Shown piece after piece: positions 6,924 through 14,294 of a DNA stretch of 32,287 nucleotides. Where the stretch lies: the NCBI GenBank assembly GCA_900543025.1, contig UQPP01000027.1:1-32287 (forward strand), read 5' to 3'. The notes under the pieces were generated by a model. That model ran no database searches and was not told the DNA's origin. It saw only the letters and a list, made by a program, of their open reading frames with translations. The stretch comes from an uncultured Collinsella sp. Its GTDB lineage: Bacteria; Actinomycetota; Coriobacteriia; Coriobacteriales; Coriobacteriaceae. A program made the translations under genes and the position numbers. Position 1 is the first letter of the stretch. Every line of letters begins with the position of its first letter.

Positions 6924-7688
6924 TTAGATGTCGAAGACGTAGCGCGAGCCAACGATCTTTTGGCGGCCGAGCAGCAAGGGCCGCTCGTCCTCATCGGTAA
7001 AGTATGCCTCCATATAGAAGAGCGGCTCGCCGACCGGCACCTCCAGCAGCGGGGCCGCTTGAGCATCGGCAAGCGCAATCTCCACGGTGCAGGGGTCGGA
7101 CTTGAGCGGCGCGCGACCCGAATGCTCGGCAACGAGCGCAAAGATTGAGTTATCGGTGAGGTCCTCATCGGCCAGCGTCTGCAGGTAGGGATGATCGGCC
7201 AGCACAAAGGCGTTGTTCTCGAGCATGACGGGGATGCCATCGGCCGTGCGCACGCGCTCGACCACGATGAGCTCGCAGCCAGGCTCCACGCCAAAGAACG
7301 CCGCATCCTCGTGCGTCGCCGCGACCACCGTGCGCGACACCAGGCGCGCACCCGGCACCATGTCGTTGGCAGCACAACCCTCAGTAAAGCTCTGGACGTC
7401 GCCCTTCTGGCGAATCTTGCGCTTGAGCTTGGGAGCGCACACAAAGGTGCCCCTCCCCTGCTGGCGGTTGAGATACCCCGCGCGTGACAGCTCCTCGATG
7501 GCACGGCGCACGGTGATGCGCCCCACGCCATAGGACTTCGCGAGCTCCATCTCGGAAGGAATGCGCGAGCCGGCCACGTACACGCCGCGCGCGATCTCGC
7601 CCTTTAGGTCGTCCATGACCTGCTGGTACAGTGGCACGGCGGACACCTCAGCGCGCTCGGAACGTTCGGTCTTGCTATCGGTTGCCAT
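6924..7688 (-). CDS. GntR/HutC (UTRA) transcriptional regulator (GntR1)
   Basis: Predicted DNA-binding repressor or activator with a sugar-phosphate-type ligand domain; 254 residues. The N-terminal winged helix-turn-helix (about 18-88) shows PLYQQVMDDLK, RIPSEMELAKSYGVGRITVRRA and RQQGRGTFV. The C-terminal UTRA domain (about 110-250) ends in the usual strand pattern FYMEAYFTDEDERPLLLGRQKIVGSRYVF. It begins 2 bases after the recQ stop codon, so it can be read through from recQ, and is followed by SIS1. It probably controls SIS1; the ligand would be its substrate or product. About 40% of positions look shared by eye with GntR2. Confidence 0.9.
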   Translation of the reverse strand: MATDSKTERSERAEVSAVPLYQQVMDDLKGEIARGVYVAGSRIPSEMELAKSYGVGRITVRRAIEELSRAGYLNRQQGRGTFVCAPKLKRKIRQKGDVQSFTEGCAANDMVPGARLVSRTVVAATHEDAAFFGVEPGCELIVVERVRTADGIPVMLENNAFVLADHPYLQTLADEDLTDNSIFALVAEHSGRAPLKSDPCTVEIALADAQAAPLLEVPVGEPLFYMEAYFTDEDERPLLLGRQKIVGSRYVFDI

Positions 7689-7690
7689 CG

Positions 7691-9673
7691 TTATGCCCCA
7701 TCCCGCGCATGCTCGGACTCAAACTCTTCAATCGCCGCCATAAACTGCTCGCCAAAGGCGTCGGCTTTTTTCTCGCCAATGCCGTTGACTTGGATCAGCT
7801 CGTCGCGCGTCTGCGGGCGCAGGCGGCACAGGCCGCGCAGGGCCTTGTCGGAAAAAACCATATACGGCGCCATCTCCAGCTCCGCAGAGATCTCCTTGCG
7901 GAGGGCACGCAAGCGCTCGAACAACTCGGCATCGTCACCCACGCGCGGGCGTTGATCCAGCTCGGCCTCCTCGCGCAGCAGATCCACCGCACGGCGGGCG
8001 CGGGCCGAGGCCTTGCGCTTGGACGCGCGACGCTTAACGGTAAAGGCAAACGCCTCATCCTCGACCTCGGTGGCACGCGGGCCCAGCCCCACGACCGGGT
8101 ATTGCCCCTGCGAGGTTGCCAAATAACCGCGGCCGCACAGCTGCCCGATGATGTCCTTAATGCGTCCGACCGATTCGCTCGACAGCTCACCATAGCCACG
8201 GTCCTCGTCCAGATGCATCTGGCGAATGCGCTCGGTATTGCCGCCGTGGAGCACATCGGCGATGAGCGACTTACCAAAGCGCATGGGACGCGTGGCCACA
8301 TAGCGCACAGCGGCGCGGGCCATATCGGTGACGTCCTCGACCTCGAACTGCGTAAGGCAGTTGCTGCAGTTGCCGCAGCCCTCGGCCTCGTCCGTGGCGG
8401 TGGCGCCCGCACCGGCGGCTGCCGCATGCTCGGCCGCGGCCTCGTCACCAAAGTAGCGCAGCATGTATTCGCGCAGGCAGCCGGTGGTATTGCAGTAGCC
8501 CTCCATCTGGCTGAGCAGGCGATAACGGTTCTGGAGCGCCCACGCGCGCTGCTCGTCGTCAAGCGCCTCGTCGGCCGCATCGCCGCGGTCGATCAAAAAG
8601 CGGCGCATGCGAAAATCGTTACCGTTCCACAGCAAGTGACAGCTGGCCGGATCGCCATCGCGGCCAGCGCGGCCCGCCTCTTGGTAGTACGCCTCGATGC
8701 TCTCGGGCACGTTGTTGTGAATCACATAGCGCACGTTGGGCTTGTCGATACCCATGCCAAAGGCGTTGGTGGCGACCATCACCTGAATGTCGTCGTCGAT
8801 AAAGGCACGCTGGCTCTGGCGGCGGGCATCGTTGCCCATGCCGGCATGGTAGCGGCCAACGCGAATGCCGCTGGGGCCCAGCGCCTCGGTAAGCTCGCCT
8901 GCCAGCGCGTCGACCGTCTTGCGGGTCGAGCAATACACGATGCCGCTCTCGCTCGAATGCGCGATCACATAGTCCCGCACCCACGCGGTCTTGGCTTTGT
9001 CGCCCATCTCTTCGCAACCGAAGTAGAGGTTCTTGCGATCGAAGCCCGTCACCACGGTCGTCGGGTTTTGCAGGCCGAGCATTTGCTGGATATCGGCGCG
9101 TACACGCTCGGTCGCCGTGGCGGTAAACGCCGCCACGATGGGGCGCCGCGGCAGCGAACCGATAAACTCACGAATCTGCAGGTAAGCGGGACGAAAATCC
9201 TGGCCCCACTGGCTCACGCAGTGGGCCTCGTCAATGGCCACGAGCGGCACGCCAATGCCACCGTCCGCCGCGGCTTCCTGCGCAAAGGCTAAAAAGCGCG
9301 GCTCGAGCAGACGCTCGGGTGCCACGTACATAAGCTGGTAGCGCCCCTCACGAGCACGCTTGAGCACGGTATTTTGCTGAGCCGGCGTAAGGCTGGAGTT
9401 GAGATAGCTGGGGCGCGCACCCGCCGCGAGCAGCGCGCGAGTCTGGTCCTCCATAAGCGACAGCAACGGGCTCGCCACAAAGGTGATGCCGGAAAGCATA
9501 AGCGCGGGCACCTGGTAGCAAATGGACTTGCCGGCGCCCGTGGGCATAACGCCCAGCGCATCGCGACCGGAAAGGATCGCATCGACCATGCGGTCCTGTC
9601 CCGGGCGAAACGAGGTGTAGCCAAAATAGGCGCCGAGCGTGTCGAGCGCCATCTGCTGCATGCTATCGGTCAT
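7691..9673 (-). CDS. recQ: ATP-dependent DNA helicase RecQ
   Basis: 3'-5' DNA helicase of recombination and replication repair, 660 residues. Motif I MPTGAGKS (K49), DEAH box at 147-150 in VAIDEAHCVSQWGQDFRPAY, motif VI with QEAGRAGRDG, zinc-binding cysteines in NTTGCLREYML and CGNCSNC, the RQC region, and a C-terminal HRDC domain (about 575-655). Length is normal for the family. The predicted start at 9673 is supported by AGGAAA a few bases upstream. The downstream gntR1 starts 2 bases after the stop, an unusual pairing of a housekeeping helicase with a sugar regulator. Confidence 0.95.
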   Translation of the reverse strand: MTDSMQQMALDTLGAYFGYTSFRPGQDRMVDAILSGRDALGVMPTGAGKSICYQVPALMLSGITFVASPLLSLMEDQTRALLAAGARPSYLNSSLTPAQQNTVLKRAREGRYQLMYVAPERLLEPRFLAFAQEAAADGGIGVPLVAIDEAHCVSQWGQDFRPAYLQIREFIGSLPRRPIVAAFTATATERVRADIQQMLGLQNPTTVVTGFDRKNLYFGCEEMGDKAKTAWVRDYVIAHSSESGIVYCSTRKTVDALAGELTEALGPSGIRVGRYHAGMGNDARRQSQRAFIDDDIQVMVATNAFGMGIDKPNVRYVIHNNVPESIEAYYQEAGRAGRDGDPASCHLLWNGNDFRMRRFLIDRGDAADEALDDEQRAWALQNRYRLLSQMEGYCNTTGCLREYMLRYFGDEAAAEHAAAAGAGATATDEAEGCGNCSNCLTQFEVEDVTDMARAAVRYVATRPMRFGKSLIADVLHGGNTERIRQMHLDEDRGYGELSSESVGRIKDIIGQLCGRGYLATSQGQYPVVGLGPRATEVEDEAFAFTVKRRASKRKASARARRAVDLLREEAELDQRPRVGDDAELFERLRALRKEISAELEMAPYMVFSDKALRGLCRLRPQTRDELIQVNGIGEKKADAFGEQFMAAIEEFESEHARDGA

Positions 9674-9815
9674 GGTTTCCTAACGTTCAAGTCATCTGCC
9701 GCCGATTATACGCCGCTATGCGGACCAGCGTCGCACGGCTGACGGCCACGGGCAATACGGTCTAAAGCGGACGAGCGTGGATTTTTGGACACTTTCCGGA
9801 TGAGCGTGAAAACGT
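9674..9815. other. Non-coding leader upstream of recQ
   Basis: No gene seen. It holds a short imperfect direct repeat (GGACGAGCGTGGA near 9768 and GGATGAGCGTGAA near 9798). The recQ promoter must lie here or in the structured element beyond, but I cannot assign boxes with confidence. Confidence 0.4.
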
Positions 9816-10026
9816 CGCTGGTTGAGCATAGGTCAGCGAAAACGCCCCTAAGCGAGCAAGGTGACGTGAAAGAGGAGGGAAGCGTACTTCGGTACGCGAC
9901 CGACGATTGAACGTCAGATTGCCGCTTAGGGGCGTTTGCAGCGTCGACCGGTCCGCCGTTCGTTAGAACGGCGGAACCAAAGGCGCAGCGTCGAGCCGTT
10001 ACGCGGTTTGGTAAAACCGCGTAACT
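9816..10026 (-). repeat. Multi-helix structured repeat, copy 1, abutting the GntR2 stop codon
   Basis: Modules in plus coordinates: hairpin CGCTG/CAGCG (9816-9838) with loop GTTGAGCATAGGT; a 15-bp outer helix 9840-9854 / 9923-9937; inside it GCAA/TTGC (9856-9859 / 9919-9922), a GG/GA internal loop, and TGACGT/ACGTCA (9862-9867 / 9911-9916); an apical hairpin GCGTAC-TTCG-GTACGC (9882-9897); then GCAGCGTCGACC with a CCGCCGTTC hairpin and GCAGCGTCGAGCC with the 12-bp hairpin GTTACGCGGTTT (9998-10025). The last 44 bp are identical to copy 2. It fills the gap between GntR2 and recQ and may act as an RNA 3' element or a mobile repeat. Confidence 0.85.
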
Positions 10027-10745
10027 TACATGACCATAACGTAGCGCGATCCCACGTAGTACTGCTTACCCATCAGGACCGGCTCGCCATTGGGGCCGGT
10101 AAAGCCGGCACGCAGATTGAGCAGCGGATCGTGCGGAGCAATGCCCAGCTCGGCCGCCTGCTCGGCGTTAGCTCGAACGGCCTCGACCGTGCGGTAGCCA
10201 ACCGAGACAATCGGCGTTCCGCCAACACGCTCGACCTCGGCAAAAATCGACTTGTCCTCAAGATCGGCCGTCAACAGCTCGCGGTAGGCATCAAACGGCA
10301 CAAAGATGTTCTCCTCAAAGATGGGCTCGCCGTCGGCCGTACGCACGCGTTTGATATGCAGCAGCAGCGCATCCTTCTGCAGGCCAAAGAACTCCATCTC
10401 GTTTTGGCGCGCCGGAACGATCTGGCGATCGATCACGTGCGCACCGGCCTTCATGCCGTTGCCGGCACACAGCGCGGTAAACGTCTGCAGCGTCGAGGCG
10501 TGAAACTGACGGTTGATGTGCGGCGTGGAGACAAAGGTGCCACGGCCCTGCCGCTTAACCAGGTAGCCATCGGAGCACAGCTCCTCGACGGCGCGGCGCA
10601 CCGTAATGCGGCTCACGTCGTACTGCTCGGCTAGCTCAAGCTCGGACGGAATACGCTCCTTGGGTGCATAAACACCTTTCTCGATCGCATCCTTGATTTC
10701 GTCGTAAATCTGCTGGTAAAGCGGTGCATTTTTGGGCGCAGGCAT
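10026..10745 (-). CDS. GntR/HutC (UTRA) transcriptional regulator (GntR2)
   Basis: 239 residues. Winged helix-turn-helix at about 7-75 (PLYQQIYDEIKDAIEKGVYAP, RIPSELELAEQYDVSRITVRRAVEEL by parts, RQGRGTFVSTP), UTRA ligand domain at about 90-237. Predicted to regulate carbohydrate genes in response to a phosphorylated sugar. It shares the sequence TATAACGTCT in its own leader with the PTS operon promoter, so it is the best candidate to control itself and that operon. Its stop codon is completed by the first base of a structured repeat. No close ribosome binding site is obvious at the ATG, but the reading frame and family length support it. Confidence 0.9.
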   Translation of the reverse strand: MPAPKNAPLYQQIYDEIKDAIEKGVYAPKERIPSELELAEQYDVSRITVRRAVEELCSDGYLVKRQGRGTFVSTPHINRQFHASTLQTFTALCAGNGMKAGAHVIDRQIVPARQNEMEFFGLQKDALLLHIKRVRTADGEPIFEENIFVPFDAYRELLTADLEDKSIFAEVERVGGTPIVSVGYRTVEAVRANAEQAAELGIAPHDPLLNLRAGFTGPNGEPVLMGKQYYVGSRYVMVM

Positions 10746-10785
10746 ATCTAATCACTCTTATCGAAATATCGAAATAACTAATACG

Positions 10786-10797
10786 TATATAACGTCT
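10786..10797. promoter_or_regulatory. Candidate GntR2 operator in its own leader
   Basis: TATATAACGTCT, matching ATTATAACGTCT at the PTS operon promoter (16923-16934) and TATATAACGACT on the opposite strand at the EamA gene (18201-18220). The surrounding 40 bases are AT-rich and carry TCGAAATATCGAAATA repeats nearer the start codon. Confidence 0.5.
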
Positions 10798-10837
10798 AGT
10801 TTCATATTACCTCATAATGATAAAACGATACACCCTC

Positions 10838-10870
10838 CCTACCAAAAAGCGACAGCTTCATTTTGGTAGG
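10838..10870 (-). repeat. Hairpin of the cctgccaaa dispersed repeat family (copy B)
   Basis: Perfect 10-bp stem CCTACCAAAA / TTTTGGTAGG with a 13-base loop, followed by TTTATCTGGGCAAACG, which recurs next to copies A and C. It lies between the YitT-type gene and GntR2, in the same orientation relative to the flanking genes as the other copies. Confidence 0.7.
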
Positions 10871-10965
10871 TTTTATCTGGGCAAACGAGAGCCTCTCGAA
10901 AGCAACGGGGCTTTCGGGAGGCTCAAGCGGACAGGATTGCGCCAGGACAGCAAAATGCCAAAACC

Positions 10966-11973
10966 CTACTTGCCGTCGTCCTGCTGCAGGCTATCCTGCT
11001 CGCTGAGGCGCGCCTGCCTGCTGGCCATGCGTGCGGGCTTGTCGGGATCGGGTACGGCCGTGGGCATGGGCTCGTCGACATGCCCGCCCCACCAGCCGCC
11101 CACAAAGTTGAGCGTGTGGAACACGTTGATCACGGCGCCGGGATCAATGTCGCACACCAGCTTGATAATGTCCTGGCTCTCGTAGGTCGATACAACGGCG
11201 TGCAGCAGGTACATCTTCTCGCGGCTGTATCCGCCAATGACCTCGGCGCAGCTAATGCCATGCTGAAAATGGTCAACATAGGCGGTCATGACCTCATCCG
11301 CCTTGCGCGTCGTGATCTGCAGCGTCACGCGGTCGTAGCGACGATAGAAACTGTCGATGGTCTTGGTCGAAATAAACTGGAACACAATGGAATACGCCGC
11401 CTTGTCCCAGCCAAACATAAAGCCAAAGATCGCCAGGATAAAGCAGTTGAAACCAAAGATGACGCCCCAGATGGTCTTGCCCGTGTGGTTGGAAACCCAC
11501 AGCGCGATAAAGTCGGTGCCGCCGGTGGATGCGCCGGACTTAAGCGCGATGGCAGCGCCCAGGCCCGAGACCACGCCGCCAAAAATGATGAGCATGATCT
11601 TGTCGCCCAAAAACGGCGCGAAGTGAAAGACGTTGAGGAACAGCGATGAGAGCACGACCTGCATCATCGAGAAGATGACGAAGCGCTTGCTAATGCCGCT
11701 CCAGCATAGGAGCGCCACGGGGATGTTGAGCGCGAGCATACCGAGCGAAATGTCGATGTGAACGCCGCCCAGCGAGGTAACGCGATCGAGCAGGACCGCA
11801 ACGCCGGTGAGGCCGCTCGGAAGCAGGTCGGCGGGCTGAATGAACGCCTGGATCAGGAATGTCTGGAGAACGGCGGAAATCGTGACCGCCACGGCAGTAA
11901 TGGCGCGGCGGACGATGGTGAGGCGGCCGAGTACGAGCACTCGGTCCGTGAGCTGATCGATGGCGTTCGCCAC
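10966..11973 (-). CDS. YitT family membrane protein (DUF161/DUF2179)
   Basis: Polytopic membrane protein of unknown transport role, 335 residues. About five or six hydrophobic helices span residues 30-185 (AVAVTISAVLQTFLIQAFI; DISLGMLALNIPVALLCW; IMLIIFGGVVSGLGAAIAL; TIWGVIFGFNCFILAIFGF), with the family's SGASTGGTDFIAL segment. The soluble C-terminal DUF2179 domain covers about 215-300, ending IDPGAVINVFHTLNFVGGWW. The start is GTG at 11973, chosen because AAGGGAG lies 5 bases upstream; the open frame extends another 85 codons but runs through a repeat element. A charged tail follows the last domain. Confidence 0.87.
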   Translation of the reverse strand: MANAIDQLTDRVLVLGRLTIVRRAITAVAVTISAVLQTFLIQAFIQPADLLPSGLTGVAVLLDRVTSLGGVHIDISLGMLALNIPVALLCWSGISKRFVIFSMMQVVLSSLFLNVFHFAPFLGDKIMLIIFGGVVSGLGAAIALKSGASTGGTDFIALWVSNHTGKTIWGVIFGFNCFILAIFGFMFGWDKAAYSIVFQFISTKTIDSFYRRYDRVTLQITTRKADEVMTAYVDHFQHGISCAEVIGGYSREKMYLLHAVVSTYESQDIIKLVCDIDPGAVINVFHTLNFVGGWWGGHVDEPMPTAVPDPDKPARMASRQARLSEQDSLQQDDGK

Positions 11974-12110
11974 GCAGGCTCCCTTCGAAGGCAGATATAG
12001 TTGTGGGGCATGTTCGCGATTGTAGCATGGAGCGAGAGGAGGCGCTTTAATTCGCCCTCTCTCGACGACCAAAACGGGACCAGCAACCCCACGACCAAAG
12101 AGCAAAATCC

Positions 12111-12230
12111 AAGTGAGTAGACTTCTTACGATCTGCCAAGCACACCCAAAAATAGCCACCTCTGTGACCTGCGGTTTTACAAAGGAAGATATGTTTTGTG
12201 CTCGGCCTGCGCCAAAAAGTCTACTCACTT
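12111..12230. repeat. 120-bp element with 14-bp perfect terminal inverted repeats
   Basis: AAGTGAGTAGACTT (12111-12124) is exactly mirrored at 12217-12230. A second inner pair GCCAAGCACA (12135-12144) / TGTGCTCGGC (12197-12206) has one mismatch. No coding potential. It lies upstream of the YitT-type gene in the gap 11974-12327. The rest of that gap holds only a weak 8-bp hairpin CACCGCAA/TTGCGGTG (12282-12319), just after the HAD gene stop. Confidence 0.8.
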
Positions 12231-12327
12231 AGCCCGAATCGAAGCCAAACAGATCAAAATCGAGACCAAATTGATCCAGTCCACCGCAAAAAACGTTTGA
12301 ACCCGTGCTTCTTGCGGTGAATCGACG

Positions 12328-12957
12328 CTACAGAGCGGCCAAAATGTCGGTCAGATTGTCGATAACGACATCGGCTCGCGATTGATCGAGGTTGACGCCC
12401 TCGTGCGGACGCAACGCCAGGACGCGGGCGCCGGAGCGTTTGCCGGCCTCGATGCCCAAAGGCGAGTCCTCGATAACCAGGCACTCGGCAGGCTCTACAC
12501 TCAGCGCCTCCATGGCACGCAGGTAGATCTCGGGGTCGGGCTTAAACGCACTGCACTCGTGACCGCTAATGGTGTAGTCCAGCACGTCGGCGATACCGGC
12601 AATCTCCACCAGCTCGTCGATCAACTCGCGATAGGACGAGCTCGCGATGGCACACTTCACGCCACGCTCGTGCAGCTTGCGCATCACCGGCTCCGTCTGC
12701 TCGTTGAGCAGCTCGGCATACGGAACGGGGTGGTCCGGGCTGTAGACCTGCTTGTACTCCACGCGCAGGCGCTCGCGCAGCTCAACATCGTCGGGCACCA
12801 GCGCCTCCCAAATGGCCGGCTCGTTAGACCCCGAAAGATCGGGAATCTCGTCAAAGTGGAACCCCTTCTCTTCCATAAACGCCACGCGGCGGCGGTTGTA
12901 GAACCACTCGGTATCGACCAACACGCCGTCCATATCAAACAGCACTGCCTTGATCAT
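12328..12957 (-). CDS. HAD-superfamily sugar phosphatase / beta-phosphoglucomutase-like
   Basis: Predicted hydrolase or mutase of small phosphorylated metabolites, 209 residues. Motif I LFDMDGVLVDTE has the nucleophile D8 and acid D10; a helical cap follows (about 17-80); motif II is in IASSSYRE; motif III lysine in FKPDPEIY; motif IV VIEDSPLGIEAG. The start at 12957 is chosen by GGAGGAG 6 bases upstream. It is on the same strand as the PTS/SIS operon, which ends at a terminator about 90 bases before it. A sugar-phosphate substrate is likely, but the exact one is unknown. Confidence 0.87.
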   Translation of the reverse strand: MIKAVLFDMDGVLVDTEWFYNRRRVAFMEEKGFHFDEIPDLSGSNEPAIWEALVPDDVELRERLRVEYKQVYSPDHPVPYAELLNEQTEPVMRKLHERGVKCAIASSSYRELIDELVEIAGIADVLDYTISGHECSAFKPDPEIYLRAMEALSVEPAECLVIEDSPLGIEAGKRSGARVLALRPHEGVNLDQSRADVVIDNLTDILAAL

Positions 12958-12972
12958 ACGCATCTCCTCCCA

Positions 12973-13005
12973 CCTGCCAAAAAGGGACAGGTTTATTTTG
13001 GTAGG
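12973..13005 (-). repeat. Hairpin of the cctgccaaa dispersed repeat family (copy C)
   Basis: 10-bp stem CCTGCCAAAA / TTTTGGTAGG with one G-T wobble and loop AGGGACAGGTTTA, followed by TTTATCTGGG. It ends 15 bases before the HAD gene start, within its leader. Confidence 0.72.
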
Positions 13006-13048
13006 TTTTATCTGGGGTTTTATGACGCGACAGACACGCCCCCAAAGC

Positions 13049-13079
13049 AAAAAGGGGACGGGGCGCAAACCCCATCCCC
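13049..13079 (-). terminator. Terminator of the PTS-SIS2 operon
   Basis: Read on the minus strand: GGGGATGGGG, loop TTTGCG, CCCCGTCCCC, then TTTTT. One G-T pair in a 10-bp stem. It lies 34 bases after the SIS2 stop codon. Confidence 0.9.
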
Positions 13080-13113
13080 TCTCAATCAACCCGTAAGGCC
13101 TACTTACTTGTGA

Positions 13114-14097
13114 TTAGTAGGAAAGCTTCCACATGTAGCGACGCATGGTCAGCGGGTGCTGACGGGCCTCGGCGATCTGGTTGCCGTACTCGCGCATAAC
13201 GGCGAGGTGCAGCAGCGGGTTGAAGTAGGTGACGACGCTCGCGGGCACGGCGTCGGCCAGGCCGTAGTCCTTGGAGTCGATCAGAGCGACCTTGGCGCCC
13301 ATGCGCTCAAGGAAGGTGAGGGCGCGGGCGTCCATCGGACGGGTGGCGCCATCGGACATGAAGAAGACGTAGGGCTTACCCTCGGTGGAAACCTCGAACG
13401 GGCCGTGGAAGTACTCGCCGGTGTTGTAGGCGGCGGCGTCGATCCACTGCATCTCGGTGAACAGGAAGGCAGCGTGAGAATAAGCCATCTTCTCGGAGGC
13501 ACCGGAAGCCATGAAGTAGATCATCTTGTCGTCCTTGAAGTCCTCGGCGAACTTCTTGGCGAGTTTCTTGCAGGACTGAGCGGCGTTCTCGCAGAGCTCG
13601 AAGACGTTGGTGAGGCCGGTGATCATGTCCTCGTAGTGGTCATAACCCTCGGTCTGCTGAAGAATCTCGACAGCAAGAGCGATGGCATAGCCAGGCTTCT
13701 CGCACTTGGCAGCGAAGTTGGCGTGGAAGCCGTGAACGATGACGTAGTCAGCGTCGACGGTCAGAGCGGAGCCAGCCTTGTTGGTGAGGGAGACGACCGG
13801 GCAATTGTGCTTCTTGGCGGTCTTGTTGGCCTCGACGGTCTCGGGCGTGGAGCCACCGAGGGAGCAGGTGATCACGAAGGTGTGCTCGTTGACCCAGGAG
13901 GGCGTGTCGTAGTTGAACTCGTTAGCGGTGAAGATCTGAACGTTCAGCTTGTCCGTGTTGTTGGCCAGGAAGTACTTGGCGGGGTACAGGTCGGACATGG
14001 AAGCGCCGCAGCCGACGAAGGCGACGCTGTGGATCTCGTGGTTGGACAGGACGTCAGCGACGATCTGCTTAGGGAGGTTAAGGTCGATCTCGTACAT
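13114..14097 (-). CDS. SIS-domain sugar-phosphate deglycase-like protein of the PTS operon (SIS2)
   Basis: Predicted enzyme acting on the 6-phosphate delivered by the PTS; FrlB/GfrE/F-type deglycases, which split phosphorylated glycated amino acids, are the closest functional model. 327 residues with two SIS domains: TCSLGGSTPE loop (77-86) and GEYFHGPFE (227-235; E228, H231). The C-terminus is RRYMWKLSY. The start at 14097 has GAAAGGA with about 8 bases of spacing; the open frame extends 33 codons upstream without a ribosome site. It is the last gene of the EIIAB-EIIC-EIID-SIS2 series, separated from EIID by two hairpins. Function by homology; the substrate is not proven. Confidence 0.87.
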   Translation of the reverse strand: MYEIDLNLPKQIVADVLSNHEIHSVAFVGCGASMSDLYPAKYFLANNTDKLNVQIFTANEFNYDTPSWVNEHTFVITCSLGGSTPETVEANKTAKKHNCPVVSLTNKAGSALTVDADYVIVHGFHANFAAKCEKPGYAIALAVEILQQTEGYDHYEDMITGLTNVFELCENAAQSCKKLAKKFAEDFKDDKMIYFMASGASEKMAYSHAAFLFTEMQWIDAAAYNTGEYFHGPFEVSTEGKPYVFFMSDGATRPMDARALTFLERMGAKVALIDSKDYGLADAVPASVVTYFNPLLHLAVMREYGNQIAEARQHPLTMRRYMWKLSY

Positions 14098-14189
14098 CTG
14101 ACACATTCCTTTCGATTTTTGCGGCGCCACATTGCCGGGCGCTCGCAGGGTTACCGTGGTTTGGACCGAGTCGCCGGCCCGTTGAGGAT

Positions 14190-14260
14190 GTGACAAAGGG
14201 ACTGCCCTTTGTCACGTATAGGGATGGAAGCCTGCCTGGGGTATGGGATGCCAGGCAGGC
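14190..14260 (-). promoter_or_regulatory. Two intercistronic hairpins between EIID and SIS2
   Basis: Perfect 11-bp stem GTGACAAAGGG / CCCTTTGTCAC with a 4-base loop (14190-14215) and perfect 10-bp stem GCCTGCCTGG / CCAGGCAGGC (14230-14260). No T-run follows on the minus strand, so they look like mRNA processing or stabilising structures rather than terminators. Confidence 0.65.
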
Positions 14261-14294
14261 CCCCGGGGGAAAGCGGTTAGGCGCTTGGTCGCGA

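Noticed and set aside
7631..9292. 553-codon plus-strand open frame opposite recQ
   Set aside because: Antisense shadow of recQ; no motif and no start signal.
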